From contig JAFSKK010000020.1 in the NCBI GenBank assembly GCA_017448965.1, positions 1 to 64,000 on the forward strand: a stretch of 64,000 bases of DNA, read 5' to 3'. The notes under the pieces were generated by a model. The model was not told where the DNA came from and did not search any database. It saw only the letters and a program-made list of their open reading frames with translations. Position numbers and translations under genes: made by a program. The first letter of the stretch is position 1. Each line of letters opens with the position of its first letter. Below, one piece after another: positions 37,401 through 47,041 of the stretch. This stretch comes from Bacteroidaceae bacterium (lineage in GTDB: Bacteria; Bacteroidota; Bacteroidia; Bacteroidales; Bacteroidaceae).

Positions 37401-37480
37401 CGAAAGTGCTCACGTTCGACAATAAAAGTAAAAACTTTATTTTTTCTTTTGTATTGTGCTCACTTAGTCGTACCTTTGCA
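37401..37480 (+). repeat. 80-bp promoter cassette, copy A
   Basis: Starts CGAAAGTGCTCACG and ends TACCTTTGCA. It matches 49664-49743 without gaps, about 70 identities in 80. It contains a complete promoter: TTTG at 37448-37451, a 19-nt spacer and TACCTTTG at 37471-37478. Two TGCTCAC blocks lie within it. Confidence 0.8.
37448..37478 (+). promoter_or_regulatory. Promoter of the DMP19-like gene
   Basis: TTTG, 19-nt spacer, TACCTTTG, with the ATG 22 bp further on. A textbook fit to the Bacteroidetes promoter. Confidence 0.85.
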
Positions 37481-37500
37481 AACTTTTAAATGCAAAAAGT

Positions 37501-38022
37501 ATGGTACATTTGGACAAGCAACTGGTACGGGAACAATATGAACAATTGGATTGCATCGGGTTCATCCAGTGGGTGACGGATGGTTATCTGGCGGCTGTTG
37601 GTGGTGCATTGACGGCGGAGAATATGGAGATGCTGAATGCGGATCAACATGCAGTGTTGTGCTACCGCTATGTGCTGGACGAGGTGATGGAGGGTGGATT
37701 CATTCAACTGATTATGAATGGGTATGCGCCGTATGTGCTGGAAGGCCCGTTCCCAATGGTGGTGAAAAAAGAGTGGGGAAGTGTGGAAGGTCAAGAGAAG
37801 GTGATGAAGGACTTTTCCAAATTGCTGTATGAGGTGAAGAAAGAGTACCACAAGCATCAGGAGGACTTTGCCAAAGAGATGGATGACGAGGAATTCATGG
37901 CGATGTATGAGCAACTGGAGGAACTGAACGAGTTGGGCGATGATTTCCTGGACGAGCATCAGGAAGAGGTGACTCCAGCGGTGGCGAAGATGATTGTGGA
38001 GAACATGGACAAGTTTATTTAG
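37501..38022 (+). CDS. DMP19-like (DUF4375) protein
   Basis: 173 aa, acidic, no signal peptide or membrane helix, so cytoplasmic. The first 80 residues contain DEVMEGGFIQLIMNGYAPYV, which resembles the DMP19 domain pattern (NNGGFxQFxxNS). The C-terminal 80 residues are strongly helical and acidic (EEFMAMYEQLEELNELGDDFLDEHQEE), probably a coiled coil. DMP19-like proteins are widespread but mostly uncharacterised. The gene has its own strong promoter and ends 22 bp before smpB. Confidence 0.6.
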   Translation: MVHLDKQLVREQYEQLDCIGFIQWVTDGYLAAVGGALTAENMEMLNADQHAVLCYRYVLDEVMEGGFIQLIMNGYAPYVLEGPFPMVVKKEWGSVEGQEKVMKDFSKLLYEVKKEYHKHQEDFAKEMDDEEFMAMYEQLEELNELGDDFLDEHQEEVTPAVAKMIVENMDKFI

Positions 38023-38044
38023 TTGACAATTGATAATAAGGACT

Positions 38045-38521
38045 ATGGCGAAGAAAGTGGTGAAGAATCAGCAGGTGAACATCAAGAACAAGAGGGCGTC
38101 GTTCGACTATGAGTTTATCGATACCTTCACGGCTGGCATTGTGTTGACGGGTACAGAAATCAAGAGCATCCGTGCAGGCAAGGCAAGCCTGGTGGACACC
38201 TACTGCTACATCAACAACGGGGAAATCTGGGTGAAGAATATGTATGTGGCACTCTATTCGGAGGGCTCGTACAATAACCATGTGGAACGCAGGGAACGGA
38301 AACTGCTCCTGAATCGTAAGGAAATCCGCAACTTGCAGGAAGACACGAAAGCACCAGGATTCACCATTGTGCCTGTCCGTCTGTATATCAATGAAAAAGG
38401 CTTGGCAAAGCTCGACATCGCTTTGGCACGAGGCAAGAAGGAGTATGACAAACGTCAGACACTGAAGGAGAAAGAGGACAGAAGGGAGATAGACAGAGTG
38501 AAAAAGGCTCACATATACTAA
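38045..38521 (+). CDS. smpB: SsrA-binding protein SmpB
   Basis: 158 aa from ATG 38045. Binds tmRNA and delivers it to stalled ribosomes (trans-translation). Typical features: [29 protein letters not shown], the beta-barrel with [11 protein letters not shown] and the basic tail [27 protein letters not shown]. No ssrA gene was seen in the window. It begins 22 bp after the DMP19-like gene and ends 12 bp before metH, so all three may share one transcript. Confidence 0.95.
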   Translation: MAKKVVKNQQVNIKNKRASFDYEFIDTFTAGIVLTGTEIKSIRAGKASLVDTYCYINNGEIWVKNMYVALYSEGSYNNHVERRERKLLLNRKEIRNLQEDTKAPGFTIVPVRLYINEKGLAKLDIALARGKKEYDKRQTLKEKEDRREIDRVKKAHIY

Positions 38522-38533
38522 CAGAAAAGGGAA

Positions 38534-41311
38534 ATGAGCACAAACAAAGGCATACACGACATCATCAAAGAGCGGATACTGATTCTGGACGGTGCAATGG
38601 GCACAATGATTCAGCAATATGGGCTTTTGGAAGAAGACTTCCGAGGCTCACAATTCGCCGATGTGCCAGGATTGATGAAGGGCAACAACGACATCCTTTG
38701 CTTGACCCGTCCCGATGTAATCGCTGATATCCATCGGAAATATCTGGATGCAGGCGCCGACCTCATCACCACCAGCACCTTCTCGTCGCAACGTGTGTCG
38801 ATGGCCGATTATCATGTACAGGAGTATTGCCGCGACATCAATTTGGCCGCCGCAAAATTGGCTCGTCAGTTGGCCGATGAATACACACGGAAAACACCGA
38901 TGAAACCGCGCTTTGTGTTGGGCGATGTAGGTCCGACGAACAAGACGCTGAGCATATCGCCAGATGTGAATAACCCCGCATTGCGAAGCCTGACGTATGA
39001 CGAACTGGTTGAGGCATACGTGGAGCAGATGGAGGCACTGCTGAAGGGTGGGGTGGATGCCCTTTTGATTGAAACCATTTTCGACTCACTGAACGCCAAA
39101 GCCGCCATTTATTCAGCAGAAAAGGCGATGGAAAGAGTAGGGAAGCGTGTGCCGTTGATGTTGTCCATCACCGTGAGCGACACGGCCGGACGAACACTAT
39201 CTGGACAAACTCTGGAAGCATTCTTGGCAAGTGTTCAACATGCCGACATCTTTTCCATCGGATTGAACTGCTCATTTGGCGCACGTCAGTTGAAACCCTT
39301 CTTGAAAGTGCTGGCTGAAAAAGCGCCTTATTATATCTCAGCACATCCGAATGCTGGACTTCCCAATTCATTGGGACTTTACGATCAAACGCCCACAATG
39401 ATGGCAGAGCAAGTGAAGGAATATGTGGAAGAGGAATTGGTGAACATTATCGGTGGATGCTGCGGAACAACCGAGAAATTCATAGAACTGTATCCAGCCC
39501 TTGTCGAGGGGATGAATCCCCATGTGCCTGTTGAAAAGCCTGTGAACATGTGGCTGAGTGGATTGGAATTGTTGGAACTCACTCCAGAACTCCGTTTTGT
39601 CAATGTGGGCGAACGGTGCAATGTGGCTGGTTCGCGCAAATTCCTCCGTCTTATCAGCGAAAAGAACTACGAAGAAGCCCTTTCCATCGCAAGAAAACAG
39701 GTGGAAGATGGTGCGCTGGTCATCGATGTCAACATGGACGACGGCCTTCTGGATGTCAAGCATGAAATGGTCACGTTCCTCAATTTGCTGATGAGCGATC
39801 CCGACATTGCCAAAGTGCCTGTAATGATCGATTCCAGCGACTGGAATGTGATTACGGCAGGCTTGAAATGTGTACAAGGAAAGAGCATCGTGAACAGCAT
39901 TTCACTGAAAGAAGGTGAGAGGAAGTTTCTGGAAAAAGCCCGTGAAATCAAACGTTTGGGTGCCGCCACAGTGGTGATGGCATTCGATGAAATGGGGCAG
40001 GCCACCACTTTTGAACGAAAAATCGAGATTTGTGAGCGCGCCTATCATCTATTGGTGGACAAGGTGGGTTTCAATCCACTCGACATCATTTTCGACCCCA
40101 ACGTGTTGGCAGTGGCAACGGGTATGGAGGAACATAATGCATACGGCCTCGATTTCATCCGTGCGACCGAGTGGATTCGACAGAATTTACCAGGAGCGCA
40201 TGTGTCGGGTGGTATCAGCAACTTGTCCTTCTCGTTTCGTGGTAACAATTACATCCGCGAGGCGATGCATGCGGTCTTTCTCTATTACACCATCAGCAAG
40301 GGGCAAGACATGGGCATCGTCAATCCAGCCACACAGGTTCTGTACAGCGACATCCCCGTCGATGTGCTGACAGCCATTGATGATGTGCTGCTGAACCGAG
40401 ATGCCGGAGCAACGGAAAGATTGATTGAAATTGCCGCTCGAATCAAGGCTGAGAAAGATGCAGAAAAGGAGGCACTTAAAAATGGAGGAGTTATACCCAA
40501 GAACGCAGCGGATAATTGGCGAAACGGCACCGTGGAAGAGCGATTGAAGCACGCACTGGTGAAGGGTATTGGTGACTATTTGGAAACGGATTTGGACGAG
40601 GCTGCTCAACGATATGATAACCCAGTCAAAATTATCGAAGGTCCCCTGATGGATGCCATGAACACCGTTGGAGAACTCTTCGGAGCCGGTAAGATGTTCT
40701 TGCCACAAGTGGTGAAAACGGCTCGAACAATGAAAAAGGCTGTGGGCATTCTGCAACCACTGATTGAGGCCAGCCGTTCGGAAGAAGCACAGAAAGCGGG
40801 GAAAGTGTTGTTGGCGACTGTCAAAGGCGATGTACACGACATCGGCAAGAACATTGTAAGTGTGATTCTTGCTTGCAATAACTACGAAATCATCGACCTT
40901 GGCGTGATGGTGCCAACAGAAACCATTGTGGATCGTGCCATTGAAGAAAAAATCGATATCATCGGGCTTTCTGGACTTATCACACCGTCTCTGGAGGAGA
41001 TGGTGAATGTGGCTCGTGCGTTGGAAGAACGTGGTGCCAACATCCCCATTATGATTGGCGGTGCGACAACCAGCGAATTGCATACGGCTCTGAAGATTGC
41101 GCCCGTTTATCACGGTCCAGTCCTCTGGATGAAAGATGCTTCGCAGAATGTGATAGCCAGTGCCAAGTTGCTGAATCCTGAAACAAGGGCAGAATTGACC
41201 GATGAATTGGATAAAAAATATGCCGAACTCCGTTCCGAAAAAGGGAAAGGGGAGTCCGACATGGTGAGTTTGGAGGAGGCACGAAAGAGAAAGCCTAATT
41301 ACTTTGATTGA
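38534..41311 (+). CDS. metH: Cobalamin-dependent methionine synthase, without the SAM-activation domain
   Basis: 925 aa. Transfers a methyl group from methyltetrahydrofolate to homocysteine via cobalamin. Homocysteine domain 1-320 with the zinc Cys triad Cys246, Cys309, Cys310 (GLNCSFG, GGCCGTT); pterin-binding domain about 350-610; B12-binding cap and core with GDVHDIGKN, His768 the lower axial ligand, and GLITPSLEEM. The protein ends about 35 residues after the B12 core, so the C-terminal activation domain of E. coli MetH (PF02965, roughly 300 residues) is missing. That would need a separate reactivating partner. No cobalamin riboswitch is upstream; it follows smpB by 12 bp. Confidence 0.93.
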   Translation: MSTNKGIHDIIKERILILDGAMGTMIQQYGLLEEDFRGSQFADVPGLMKGNNDILCLTRPDVIADIHRKYLDAGADLITTSTFSSQRVSMADYHVQEYCRDINLAAAKLARQLADEYTRKTPMKPRFVLGDVGPTNKTLSISPDVNNPALRSLTYDELVEAYVEQMEALLKGGVDALLIETIFDSLNAKAAIYSAEKAMERVGKRVPLMLSITVSDTAGRTLSGQTLEAFLASVQHADIFSIGLNCSFGARQLKPFLKVLAEKAPYYISAHPNAGLPNSLGLYDQTPTMMAEQVKEYVEEELVNIIGGCCGTTEKFIELYPALVEGMNPHVPVEKPVNMWLSGLELLELTPELRFVNVGERCNVAGSRKFLRLISEKNYEEALSIARKQVEDGALVIDVNMDDGLLDVKHEMVTFLNLLMSDPDIAKVPVMIDSSDWNVITAGLKCVQGKSIVNSISLKEGERKFLEKAREIKRLGAATVVMAFDEMGQATTFERKIEICERAYHLLVDKVGFNPLDIIFDPNVLAVATGMEEHNAYGLDFIRATEWIRQNLPGAHVSGGISNLSFSFRGNNYIREAMHAVFLYYTISKGQDMGIVNPATQVLYSDIPVDVLTAIDDVLLNRDAGATERLIEIAARIKAEKDAEKEALKNGGVIPKNAADNWRNGTVEERLKHALVKGIGDYLETDLDEAAQRYDNPVKIIEGPLMDAMNTVGELFGAGKMFLPQVVKTARTMKKAVGILQPLIEASRSEEAQKAGKVLLATVKGDVHDIGKNIVSVILACNNYEIIDLGVMVPTETIVDRAIEEKIDIIGLSGLITPSLEEMVNVARALEERGANIPIMIGGATTSELHTALKIAPVYHGPVLWMKDASQNVIASAKLLNPETRAELTDELDKKYAELRSEKGKGESDMVSLEEARKRKPNYFD

Positions 41312-41333
41312 TAAGATGAAATAACACGAATCC

Positions 41334-42152
41334 TCAATTCATCGTTTTCGCTTTGTTCCACCACGCATCCATCTGTTCTAAGGTCAGGTCTTTCAAGTCC
41401 AGGCCTTTTTCTTTGGCTTTGGCTTCCACATAATTGAAGCGTTTGATGAACTTCTGGTTCGTATGTTCCAGCGCATTATCAGGATTGATTTTGTAGAGGC
41501 GTGCTGCGTTGATCAAACTGAACATAACATCGCCAAATTCTTCAGTGGCGTGTTGCTTGGCAACCGCTTTTTCTTCTTCGGTTTCGGCTTTGTTGTAGAG
41601 CGCATCCATCTCTTCCTCAAACTCCGTGATTTCCTCTTTCACTTTTTTCCAAACATCTCGACGTTCTTCCCAGTCAAAACCCACATTGCGAGCCTTGTCC
41701 TGAATACGATAGGCCTTGATGAGTGAAGGGAGTGCATCGGGCACACCAGCAAGAACAGTCTTGTTGCCATCTTTCTCCTTGGTCTTGATTTGCTCCCAGG
41801 TACGTTTCACATCGCTGGCTGTTTCCGCCTTCACATCACCATACACATGTGGATGGCGGAAAATGAGTTTGTCGCAGAGGTGATTGCAGACATCGGCTAC
41901 ATCAAACGCATTTTTTTCTTCGCCAATCTTTGAATAAAAAACAATGTGGAGCAACACATCGCCCAATTCTTTGCAAATATTGGCATTGTCATTCTTGAGG
42001 AGCGCATCACAAAGTTCGTAGGTTTCCTCAATAGTGTTGGCGCGCAACGATTCGTTTGTCTGTTTTCTGTCCCAAGGACATTTTTCGCGGAGGTCGTCCA
42101 TCACATCGAGCAGACGTCCGAAAGCCTCCATCTTTTCTTGTCTTGTATGCAT
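41334..42152 (-). CDS. mazG: Nucleoside triphosphate pyrophosphohydrolase MazG
   Basis: 272 aa. Hydrolyses (d)NTPs to monophosphate and pyrophosphate and is linked to clearing aberrant nucleotides. Two MazG domains are visible: near residues 35-80 (EETYELCDAL, ELGDVLLHIVFYSKIGEEK) and near 185-240 (EEFGDVMFSLINAARLYKINPDNALEHTNQKFIKRFNYVE). Convergent with metH, 22 bp apart, with no hairpin between them. Confidence 0.92.
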   Translation of the reverse strand: MHTRQEKMEAFGRLLDVMDDLREKCPWDRKQTNESLRANTIEETYELCDALLKNDNANICKELGDVLLHIVFYSKIGEEKNAFDVADVCNHLCDKLIFRHPHVYGDVKAETASDVKRTWEQIKTKEKDGNKTVLAGVPDALPSLIKAYRIQDKARNVGFDWEERRDVWKKVKEEITEFEEEMDALYNKAETEEEKAVAKQHATEEFGDVMFSLINAARLYKINPDNALEHTNQKFIKRFNYVEAKAKEKGLDLKDLTLEQMDAWWNKAKTMN

Positions 42153-42203
42153 AATGAGTTCTGATGAATTTCTTTATTTTCTTTTCAATTTATAACTTCG
42201 CTG

Positions 42204-42211
42204 CAAAGGTA
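42204..42211 (-). promoter_or_regulatory. Promoter -7 element of mazG
   Basis: TACCTTTG on the minus strand, 51 bp upstream of the mazG ATG. Confidence 0.65.
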
Positions 42212-42351
42212 CAATTTTTTCTTCACTCACAGAAATGGAGTAGTCATTCATTTTTCTTATTTAACATAACCGCGATTAAACTCAAAAAGTGAAATAAAAG
42301 GATTGTGTATGCTTACACAATATGTGAATGGGTGTTTTCGTTATTCTTTTT

Positions 42352-44757
42352 ATGATGATTAGACACATTATTTATAAAAATACAGGAACGGCATTGTTGC
42401 TGTTTGGGCTTGGCGTGTTGTGTGCACAAGCACAAACAGTGATTATTAAAGGCAAAGTAATTGATGACAAGAAATCTCCTCTTGAACTGGCTCAGGTTCG
42501 TGTGGAAGGTACTGGATGTGGAGCTGTTTGTAATTTGAAGGGCGAATATCGTTTTTCTTGCGAAAGCAGCGATTCCATGGTGGTTATTTTCTCCATGATT
42601 GGTTATGAAACCAGGAAACGTGTGCTGGAAAATCCAGTGGATTCTGTGACGTTGAATGTCATGTTGCCCTCGTTAGGTTATGAACTTGGCGAGGTTGAAG
42701 TGACAGATATCCGTCGGCAGACAAGCACCATGACTGATGTGAGCATGCAGGATATGCGTCACATGGGCAATGCCTCTGGAGGGGGCGTGGAGAAACTCAT
42801 CACGAGCCAGGCAGGTGTGTCCACGCATAATGAGTTGTCTTCCCAATACAATGTACGAGGCGGCTCTTTCGATGAAAACTCTGTGTATATCAACGGAATA
42901 GAAGTTTACCGTCCCTTGCTGATTCGTAGTGGCCAACAGGAAGGTTTGAGCATCATCAACCCGGACATGGTGGAGCGTATCGGTTTTTCTGCTGGTGGTT
43001 TTGAGGCCAGATATGGCGAGAAGATGTCGAGTGTGCTGGACATTACCTACAAGAAAGTGCAAGGTTTTGAAGGCAGTGTGAGCGCCAGTTTGTTGGGCGC
43101 CAGTGGTTATGTGGGATTTGGCTCAGAAAAATTCTCAATGACACACGCCGTGCGTTACAAAACCATGAAAAATTTGTTGGGTACACTGGAGACGAAGGGA
43201 GAATATGACCCAAAGGACTTTGATTATCAGACCTATATGAGCTGGAGTCCTAATCAGCGATGGACGTTTGATTTGATGGGTGTAATTTCGACGAACGATT
43301 ATGACTTCACACCAAGCGACCGCACCACCAAGTTTGGTACAGCCGAGGATGTGAAGGAATTTAAGGTGTATTTCGATGGCAGCGAACACGACAAATTCCA
43401 CACCTATTTTGGTGCTTTCTCTGCCACCCATAATTTCAACAAAATGAACTCACTGACCTTCAACTGGTCAGGCTTCAAGACAAGAGAACGGGAAACTTAC
43501 GACATCAATGGTGAATACTGGCTGAACAACGAAGGTGACACCGAAAGTTTAGGCATCGGAACCTATCATGAACATGCGAGAAACCGTCTTAATGCCAGCA
43601 TGATGAATGTCGGCATCACTGGCCGCAACCGTTTGACCAGTCACGATTTCCGCTATGGCTTATTGATGAAGATGGAAAAAGTGGATGAAACCATGCGGGA
43701 ATGGGAGATGAGAGATTCGGCAGGATACTCACTCCCCCACTCGTCTGATCGTTTAGACCTCATCTACAATATGACTTCACTAAATAGTGAAAAATCAAAG
43801 CATTATGAGTTTTATTTTCAAGACACTTTCCGTAAAGAATATGAGGAAGGAAGTTTGGTGCTGAACTATGGTGCTCGTCTGACACACTGGGACTGGAACA
43901 AGGAAACACTCTTCTCGCCCAGAGCCACCATAGCCTTCACACCTGCAAACAACGACAATTTAACGTACCGCTTCTCCACCGGTGTGTACTATCAGACACC
44001 CTTCTACAAGGAAATGCGCGACACCACCACCGTGAACGGCAACACAACAGCTTTCTTGCGCAAGGACATCAAGTCGCAACGAAGCATCCATTTCGTGTTG
44101 GGGATGGAGTATAAGTTCCGCGTGAACATGCGTCCATTCAAGTTCACAGCCGAGGCATACTATAAGGCATTGGACGATCTGATTCCCTACAATATTGACA
44201 ATGTGCGTGTTGTGTATTATGGCGGAAACATCTCGAAAGGTTATGCAGCAGGATTGGACATGAAGATATATGGAGAGTTTGTGCCCGGAACGGATTCTTG
44301 GTTGAGTGTGGGCATCATGAAAACGGCTGAAAAGATTAACGATGGACAGTATGTACCACGTCCTACTGACCAGCGGCTGAATTGTGCTGTTTTCTTCAGC
44401 GATTATTTCCCCAACACCGACCGTTGGAAAGTGACCGTGCAGGGACATTATGCAGGTGGACTTCCCTTTGGTCCTCCACACTCTGGACGTGAGAAACAGG
44501 TGTTCCGTATGCCAAGTTATCGACGTGTTGATTTAGGCATCAGCTACCGACTGCTCAAGAACGAAGACCGTCACATCTACACAGGCGTTGGCCGCGCATT
44601 CCGCAACATTTGGCTGGGCATTGATGCCTTCAACCTCCTCGACATTTCCAACGTGAACAGTTATTATTGGGTGACAGACATTACAAATCATCAGTATGCA
44701 GTGCCAAATTATCTGACACGACGACAAATAAATGCACGTTTATTGTTTGAGTTTTAA
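42352..44757 (+). CDS. TonB-dependent outer-membrane receptor
   Basis: 801 aa from ATG 42352 (Met 8 residues earlier at 42328 is possible; the hydrophobic signal ending VLCAQAQ suits 42352). An N-terminal carboxypeptidase-regulatory-like beta-sandwich (VIIKGKVIDDKKSPLELAQVRVEG) precedes a plug (GVEKLITSQAGVSTHNELSSQYNVRGGSFDENSVYINGIEVYRP) and a 22-strand barrel ending in TRRQINARLLFEF, with the terminal Phe typical of outer-membrane insertion. No SusD partner follows, so it may import something other than a glycan, such as a metal chelate or peptide; the substrate is unknown. It is followed directly by panB, whose -33 element lies in its last codons. Confidence 0.88.
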   Translation: MMIRHIIYKNTGTALLLFGLGVLCAQAQTVIIKGKVIDDKKSPLELAQVRVEGTGCGAVCNLKGEYRFSCESSDSMVVIFSMIGYETRKRVLENPVDSVTLNVMLPSLGYELGEVEVTDIRRQTSTMTDVSMQDMRHMGNASGGGVEKLITSQAGVSTHNELSSQYNVRGGSFDENSVYINGIEVYRPLLIRSGQQEGLSIINPDMVERIGFSAGGFEARYGEKMSSVLDITYKKVQGFEGSVSASLLGASGYVGFGSEKFSMTHAVRYKTMKNLLGTLETKGEYDPKDFDYQTYMSWSPNQRWTFDLMGVISTNDYDFTPSDRTTKFGTAEDVKEFKVYFDGSEHDKFHTYFGAFSATHNFNKMNSLTFNWSGFKTRERETYDINGEYWLNNEGDTESLGIGTYHEHARNRLNASMMNVGITGRNRLTSHDFRYGLLMKMEKVDETMREWEMRDSAGYSLPHSSDRLDLIYNMTSLNSEKSKHYEFYFQDTFRKEYEEGSLVLNYGARLTHWDWNKETLFSPRATIAFTPANNDNLTYRFSTGVYYQTPFYKEMRDTTTVNGNTTAFLRKDIKSQRSIHFVLGMEYKFRVNMRPFKFTAEAYYKALDDLIPYNIDNVRVVYYGGNISKGYAAGLDMKIYGEFVPGTDSWLSVGIMKTAEKINDGQYVPRPTDQRLNCAVFFSDYFPNTDRWKVTVQGHYAGGLPFGPPHSGREKQVFRMPSYRRVDLGISYRLLKNEDRHIYTGVGRAFRNIWLGIDAFNLLDISNVNSYYWVTDITNHQYAVPNYLTRRQINARLLFEF

Positions 44758-44775
44758 TAATAATGTGTAACTTTG
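44746..44775 (+). promoter_or_regulatory. Promoter of panB
   Basis: TTTG (44746-44749), 18-nt spacer, TAACTTTG (44768-44775), 23 bp before the panB ATG. The -33 element is inside the end of the receptor gene. Confidence 0.75.
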
Positions 44776-44798
44776 CCACTCGTTAAAAAAACAATAAC

Positions 44799-45620
44799 AT
44801 GGCAGGATATTTAGTAGAAGACCAGCGAAAGGTCACTACGCATCGATTGATTCAGATGAAAGCCGAGGGCAAGAAGATTGCCATGCTTACATCGTATGAT
44901 TACACAACAGCTACCATCACCGACAATGCCGGCATTGACATCATCCTCGTGGGCGATTCAGCCAGTAATGTGATGGCTGGAAACTGGACAACCCTCCCTA
45001 TTACACTCGACCAGATGATTTACCACGCAAAGGCTGTCGTGCGTGGTGTGAAGCGTGCATTGGTCATTTGCGACATGCCTTTTGGCACCTACCAGGTGAA
45101 TGAGACGGAGGCTGTCACTAATGCCATCCGCATCATGAAGGAAACCCATTGTGATGCCCTCAAGCTCGAAGGCGGTGTGGAAATCATCCCTGCCGTTCGT
45201 AAGATTTTGGATGCCGGTATTCCAATCTGTGGACATCTCGGCTTGACCCCTCAATCCATCAACAAGTTTGGTACCTATACCGTTCGTGCCAAAGAAGAGG
45301 CAGAAGCACAGAAACTCATCAGCGATGCTCATGCCTTGGAAGATGTTGGTTGTTTTGCTGTCGTACTGGAGAAAATCCCTGCTAAGTTGGCAACACAGGT
45401 GGCAAGCGAACTGAAGATTCCCGTAATTGGTATTGGTGCTGGTGGTGGATGCGACGGTCAGGTGCTGGTCATTTCCGACATGTTGGGCATGACACGCGGA
45501 TTCTCTCCGAAATTCCTGCGCCGCTATGCCGACCTTAACACCGTGATGACCGATGCCATCGGACATTATGTGGAAGATGTGAAAGAAGGCAACTTCCCCA
45601 ATGAGAACGAACAATATTAG
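44799..45620 (+). CDS. panB: 3-methyl-2-oxobutanoate hydroxymethyltransferase
   Basis: 273 aa. First step of pantothenate synthesis: ketopantoate from alpha-ketoisovalerate and methylene-tetrahydrofolate. Family signatures [31 protein letters not shown] (Mg2+-binding Asp residues), [26 protein letters not shown] and GHLGLTPQS are present. It is separated from panC-panD by 4.1 kb. Confidence 0.95.
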   Translation: MAGYLVEDQRKVTTHRLIQMKAEGKKIAMLTSYDYTTATITDNAGIDIILVGDSASNVMAGNWTTLPITLDQMIYHAKAVVRGVKRALVICDMPFGTYQVNETEAVTNAIRIMKETHCDALKLEGGVEIIPAVRKILDAGIPICGHLGLTPQSINKFGTYTVRAKEEAEAQKLISDAHALEDVGCFAVVLEKIPAKLATQVASELKIPVIGIGAGGGCDGQVLVISDMLGMTRGFSPKFLRRYADLNTVMTDAIGHYVEDVKEGNFPNENEQY

Positions 45621-45683
45621 AAATTTGAAAAGATAAATTCAGTAATAAACATTTTATACTTAACATTAAAAATCCAAACGATT

Positions 45684-46952
45684 ATGACAATCAATGAGTA
45701 CAACTTTGCCGGCAAGAAGGCAATCGTGCGTGTAGATTTCAACGTGCCAATTCAGAATGGTGTCATCACTGACGACACTCGTATTCGTGGTGCAGTTCCC
45801 ACCCTCAAACTCATCCTTGAAAAAGGTGGTGCCCTCATCATCATGTCTCACATGGGTAAGCCAAAGGGCAAGGTAAAGCCAGAGCTTTCTCTGAAGCAGA
45901 TTGTTCCTGCTGTGAGCGAGGCACTTGGTGTTCCTGTTCAGTTTGCTGACGACTGCCAGAAGGCTGACGCTCAGGCTGCTGCTCTGAAACCAGGTGAAGT
46001 GCTCCTTCTCGAGAACCTCCGCTACTATCCTGAAGAGGAAGGTAAGCCTGTAGGTGTTGAGAAAGGTACTCCTGAATATGACGAGGCTAAGAAGGCAATG
46101 AAGGCAAGCCAGAAGGAGTTCGCAAAGAAGCTCGCTTCTTACGCTGACTGCTGGGTGATGGACGCCTTCGGTACAGCTCACCGTAAGCACGCTTCTACTG
46201 CTGTCATCGCTGACTACTTCGACAAGAAGGACGTGATGCTCGGTCTCCTCATGGAGAAGGAAGTACAGGCTGTTGACAACGTGCTCAACAACATCAAGCG
46301 TCCATTCGTTGCTATCATGGGTGGTTCTAAGGTTTCCACCAAGATTGGTATCATCGAGAACCTCCTCGGCAAGGTGGACAAGCTCATCCTCTGTGGTGGT
46401 ATGACTTACACCTTCATGAAGGCTCATGGTGGTGAAATCGGTAACTCTATCGTTGAGCTTGACAAGCTCGATGTAGCTCTTGGCGTTGAGAAGATGGCCA
46501 AGGAGAACGGCGTAGAGCTCGTACTTAGTGAGGATTCTGTATGCTGCACAGGCTACGACTTCTCTACATTCTCTGTGAAGCCAGGTGCTGAGATCAAGGT
46601 GTTCCCATCTAACGCCATCGAAGCAGGTTGGGACGGTCTCGATGTTGGTCCAATCAGCCGTGAGAAGTTCGCTAAGGCAATCGAAGGTGCCAAGACCATC
46701 CTCTGGAACGGTCCTGCTGGCTGCTTCGAGTGCGAAGAATTCACTCCAGGTTCTCGTGCTGTAGGTGAGGCTGTTGCTAAGGCAACTCAGGAAGGCGCAT
46801 TCTCACTCATCGGTGGTGGTGACTCTGTAGCATGTGTGAACAAGTTCGGTCTTGCTGACAAGGTTTCTTACATCTCCACTGGTGGTGGTGCACTCCTCGA
46901 GGCCATCGAAGGCAAGGTGCTCCCAGGCATCGCAGCTGTGAAGGGTGAGTAA
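45684..46952 (+). CDS. pgk: Phosphoglycerate kinase
   Basis: 422 aa. Transfers phosphate from 1,3-bisphosphoglycerate to ADP. Opens with [16 protein letters not shown] (PGK signature), has [25 protein letters not shown], and ends [35 protein letters not shown] (nucleotide-binding loop). Codon choice differs from its neighbours: strong preference for GCT, GTT, AAG, GGT and CTC, the pattern of a highly expressed gene. Likely monocistronic. Confidence 0.97.
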   Translation: MTINEYNFAGKKAIVRVDFNVPIQNGVITDDTRIRGAVPTLKLILEKGGALIIMSHMGKPKGKVKPELSLKQIVPAVSEALGVPVQFADDCQKADAQAAALKPGEVLLLENLRYYPEEEGKPVGVEKGTPEYDEAKKAMKASQKEFAKKLASYADCWVMDAFGTAHRKHASTAVIADYFDKKDVMLGLLMEKEVQAVDNVLNNIKRPFVAIMGGSKVSTKIGIIENLLGKVDKLILCGGMTYTFMKAHGGEIGNSIVELDKLDVALGVEKMAKENGVELVLSEDSVCCTGYDFSTFSVKPGAEIKVFPSNAIEAGWDGLDVGPISREKFAKAIEGAKTILWNGPAGCFECEEFTPGSRAVGEAVAKATQEGAFSLIGGGDSVACVNKFGLADKVSYISTGGGALLEAIEGKVLPGIAAVKGE

Positions 46953-46982
46953 GCAACTCTCTGTTTTTTCAGTAACAATCAA

Positions 46983-47019
46983 GAAGTGGCAATCTGCATC
47001 CGTGCATGGTTGCCACTTC
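46983..47019. other. Stem-loop after pgk
   Basis: GAAGTGGCAA (46983-46992) pairs with TTGCCACTTC (47010-47019), with a smaller GCAT/ATGC pairing inside. No T-tract follows, so it may be an RNA-stabilising 3' end or leader structure of the next gene, not a standard terminator. Confidence 0.5.
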
Positions 47020-47041
47020 CTCTATCCATTGTCGATAAAAA

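Noticed and set aside
38522-38533. Cobalamin riboswitch before metH
   Set aside because: Only 12 bp separate smpB and metH; there is no room for one.
46983-47019. Terminator after pgk
   Set aside because: The stem is good but no T-tract follows; recorded as a stem-loop only.
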